Shown here piece by piece: positions 63,817-64,000 of a stretch of DNA of 64,000 bases. Each line of letters opens with the position of its first letter. Positions within the stretch are counted from its first letter, which is position 1. A program made the position numbers and the translations under genes. The stretch covers positions 2,294,001 through 2,358,000 of the forward strand of contig NZ_AP021889.1 of assembly GCF_011398355.1 (NCBI RefSeq), written 5' to 3'. This DNA comes from Thiosulfatimonas sediminis. Its GTDB lineage: Bacteria > Pseudomonadota > Gammaproteobacteria > Thiomicrospirales > Thiomicrospiraceae. The notes under the pieces were generated by a model, which searched no databases, had not been told where the DNA came from, and saw only the letters and a list, made by a program, of their open reading frames with translations.

Positions 63817-64000
63817 GACTGCACCGACTTGACAAAGGCGCTTAATTTGGCCAATTCTGTGACAGGCCAGTGCACAGCAATCTTGCCTTGAGGTGCAGGC
63901 AGTTCGACCAAGAGCGTTTGAGGCGATGACGGCGGCAGATCGTTCAAGACCAGCGGAATAAATGCCGCTTGGGAAGCATGGCGTTTTTTAAGCTGACGCT
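63813..64000 (-). CDS. tnpA: IS66 accessory protein TnpA, C-terminal part (runs off window)
   Basis: The visible 62 codons end in the TGA that overlaps the tnpB start. The translated tail (LLVELPAPQGKIAVHWP then LAKLSAFVKSVQS) matches the C terminus of IS66 Orf1. The N-terminal part is outside the window. Confidence 0.8.
   Translation of the reverse strand, partial: RQLKKRHASQAAFIPLVLNDLPPSSPQTLLVELPAPQGKIAVHWPVTELAKLSAFVKSVQS

Larger units (their letters stand above)
61901..64000 (-). mobile_element. IS66-family insertion sequence (truncated by the window end)
   Basis: The element carries the three standard IS66 genes in the order tnpA, tnpB, tnpC on the minus strand, with the 3' side complete here. 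Its terminal inverted repeat begins GTAAGCGTCC, the usual IS66 end, 15 bases beyond the tnpC stop. It inserted 121 bases after the hybrid kinase gene and breaks no gene that I can see on this side. Its other end and most of tnpA are outside the window. Confidence 0.9.

Noticed and set aside
1-64000. CRISPR arrays, tRNA or rRNA genes
   Set aside because: No evenly spaced direct repeats and no cloverleaf or rRNA-like conserved sequence were found by eye on either strand.

Overview
The window is chromosomal DNA of a gammaproteobacterium. Gene order and protein types (rpsU-yqeY beside dnaG, yggS/proC/yggT/metX/metW, lptM-lysA, yqgE-ruvX-pyrR-pyrB-pyrC', a T. ferrooxidans-type GshA, many c-di-GMP/PAS proteins) suggest a sulfur-oxidising relative of Thiomicrospira/Thiomicrorhabdus/Hydrogenovibrio; this placement is inference from content. 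Coding density is high and most genes are ordinary housekeeping genes. I see no tRNA, rRNA or CRISPR array.

Layout. 1-5.5 kb: 5' part of dnaG, yqeY and rpsU on the minus strand, tsaD, plsY, folB, then a tandem pair of small proteins whose C-terminal halves resemble FliG_C. 5.5-11.2 kb: a NDUFAF7-type methyltransferase, uppP, a VanZ-like protein, nnrDE, and purE-purK with a terminator-like hairpin between them. 11.4-14.9 kb: a PhnD-like lipoprotein followed by a membrane PAS-GGDEF-EAL enzyme. 15-18 kb: metK behind a SAM-II riboswitch with a well-placed promoter, metF and rsmE. 18-26 kb: gshA-gshB, apbE, yqgE, ruvX, pyrR, pyrB, a dihydroorotase homologue that has lost its HxH metal motif (pyrC'-like), and a PyrK-like reductase remnant. 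26-33 kb: two small proteins, ppk2, yggS, an inserted reverse-strand unknown gene, proC, yggT, metX, metW. 33-36 kb: Fur-box-associated feoABC. 36-43 kb: a PilZ-type protein, a PNPOx-like protein, an esterase, lptM-lysA, an unknown protein, rlmI-like and gcvH.

43-56 kb is the most interesting part: a PhnD-PAS membrane sensor with no output domain, a short LOV photoreceptor extremely close to Pseudomonas putida short LOV proteins, a MerR-type LitR-like regulator without a visible B12-binding motif, photolyase, and a minus-strand operon of chalcone isomerase-like, DUF3833, Cfa-like methyltransferase, DUF1365 and FAD-dependent amine-oxidase-like proteins. A divergent operon carries an SDR, a SnoaL-like protein, an MFS transporter, an exported peroxiredoxin and MsrA. 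A TTGTATAA-type operator cluster overlaps a good promoter between the two operons. Together these look like a light / singlet-oxygen response regulon that repairs DNA, remodels membrane lipids and repairs oxidised protein.

56.8-61.8 kb holds a 1664-residue hybrid histidine kinase with five PAS-like regions, a degenerate receiver, an intact receiver and an HPt domain. From 61,901 to the window end lies an IS66-family insertion sequence (tnpC, tnpB, start of the 3' part of tnpA), running off the edge.
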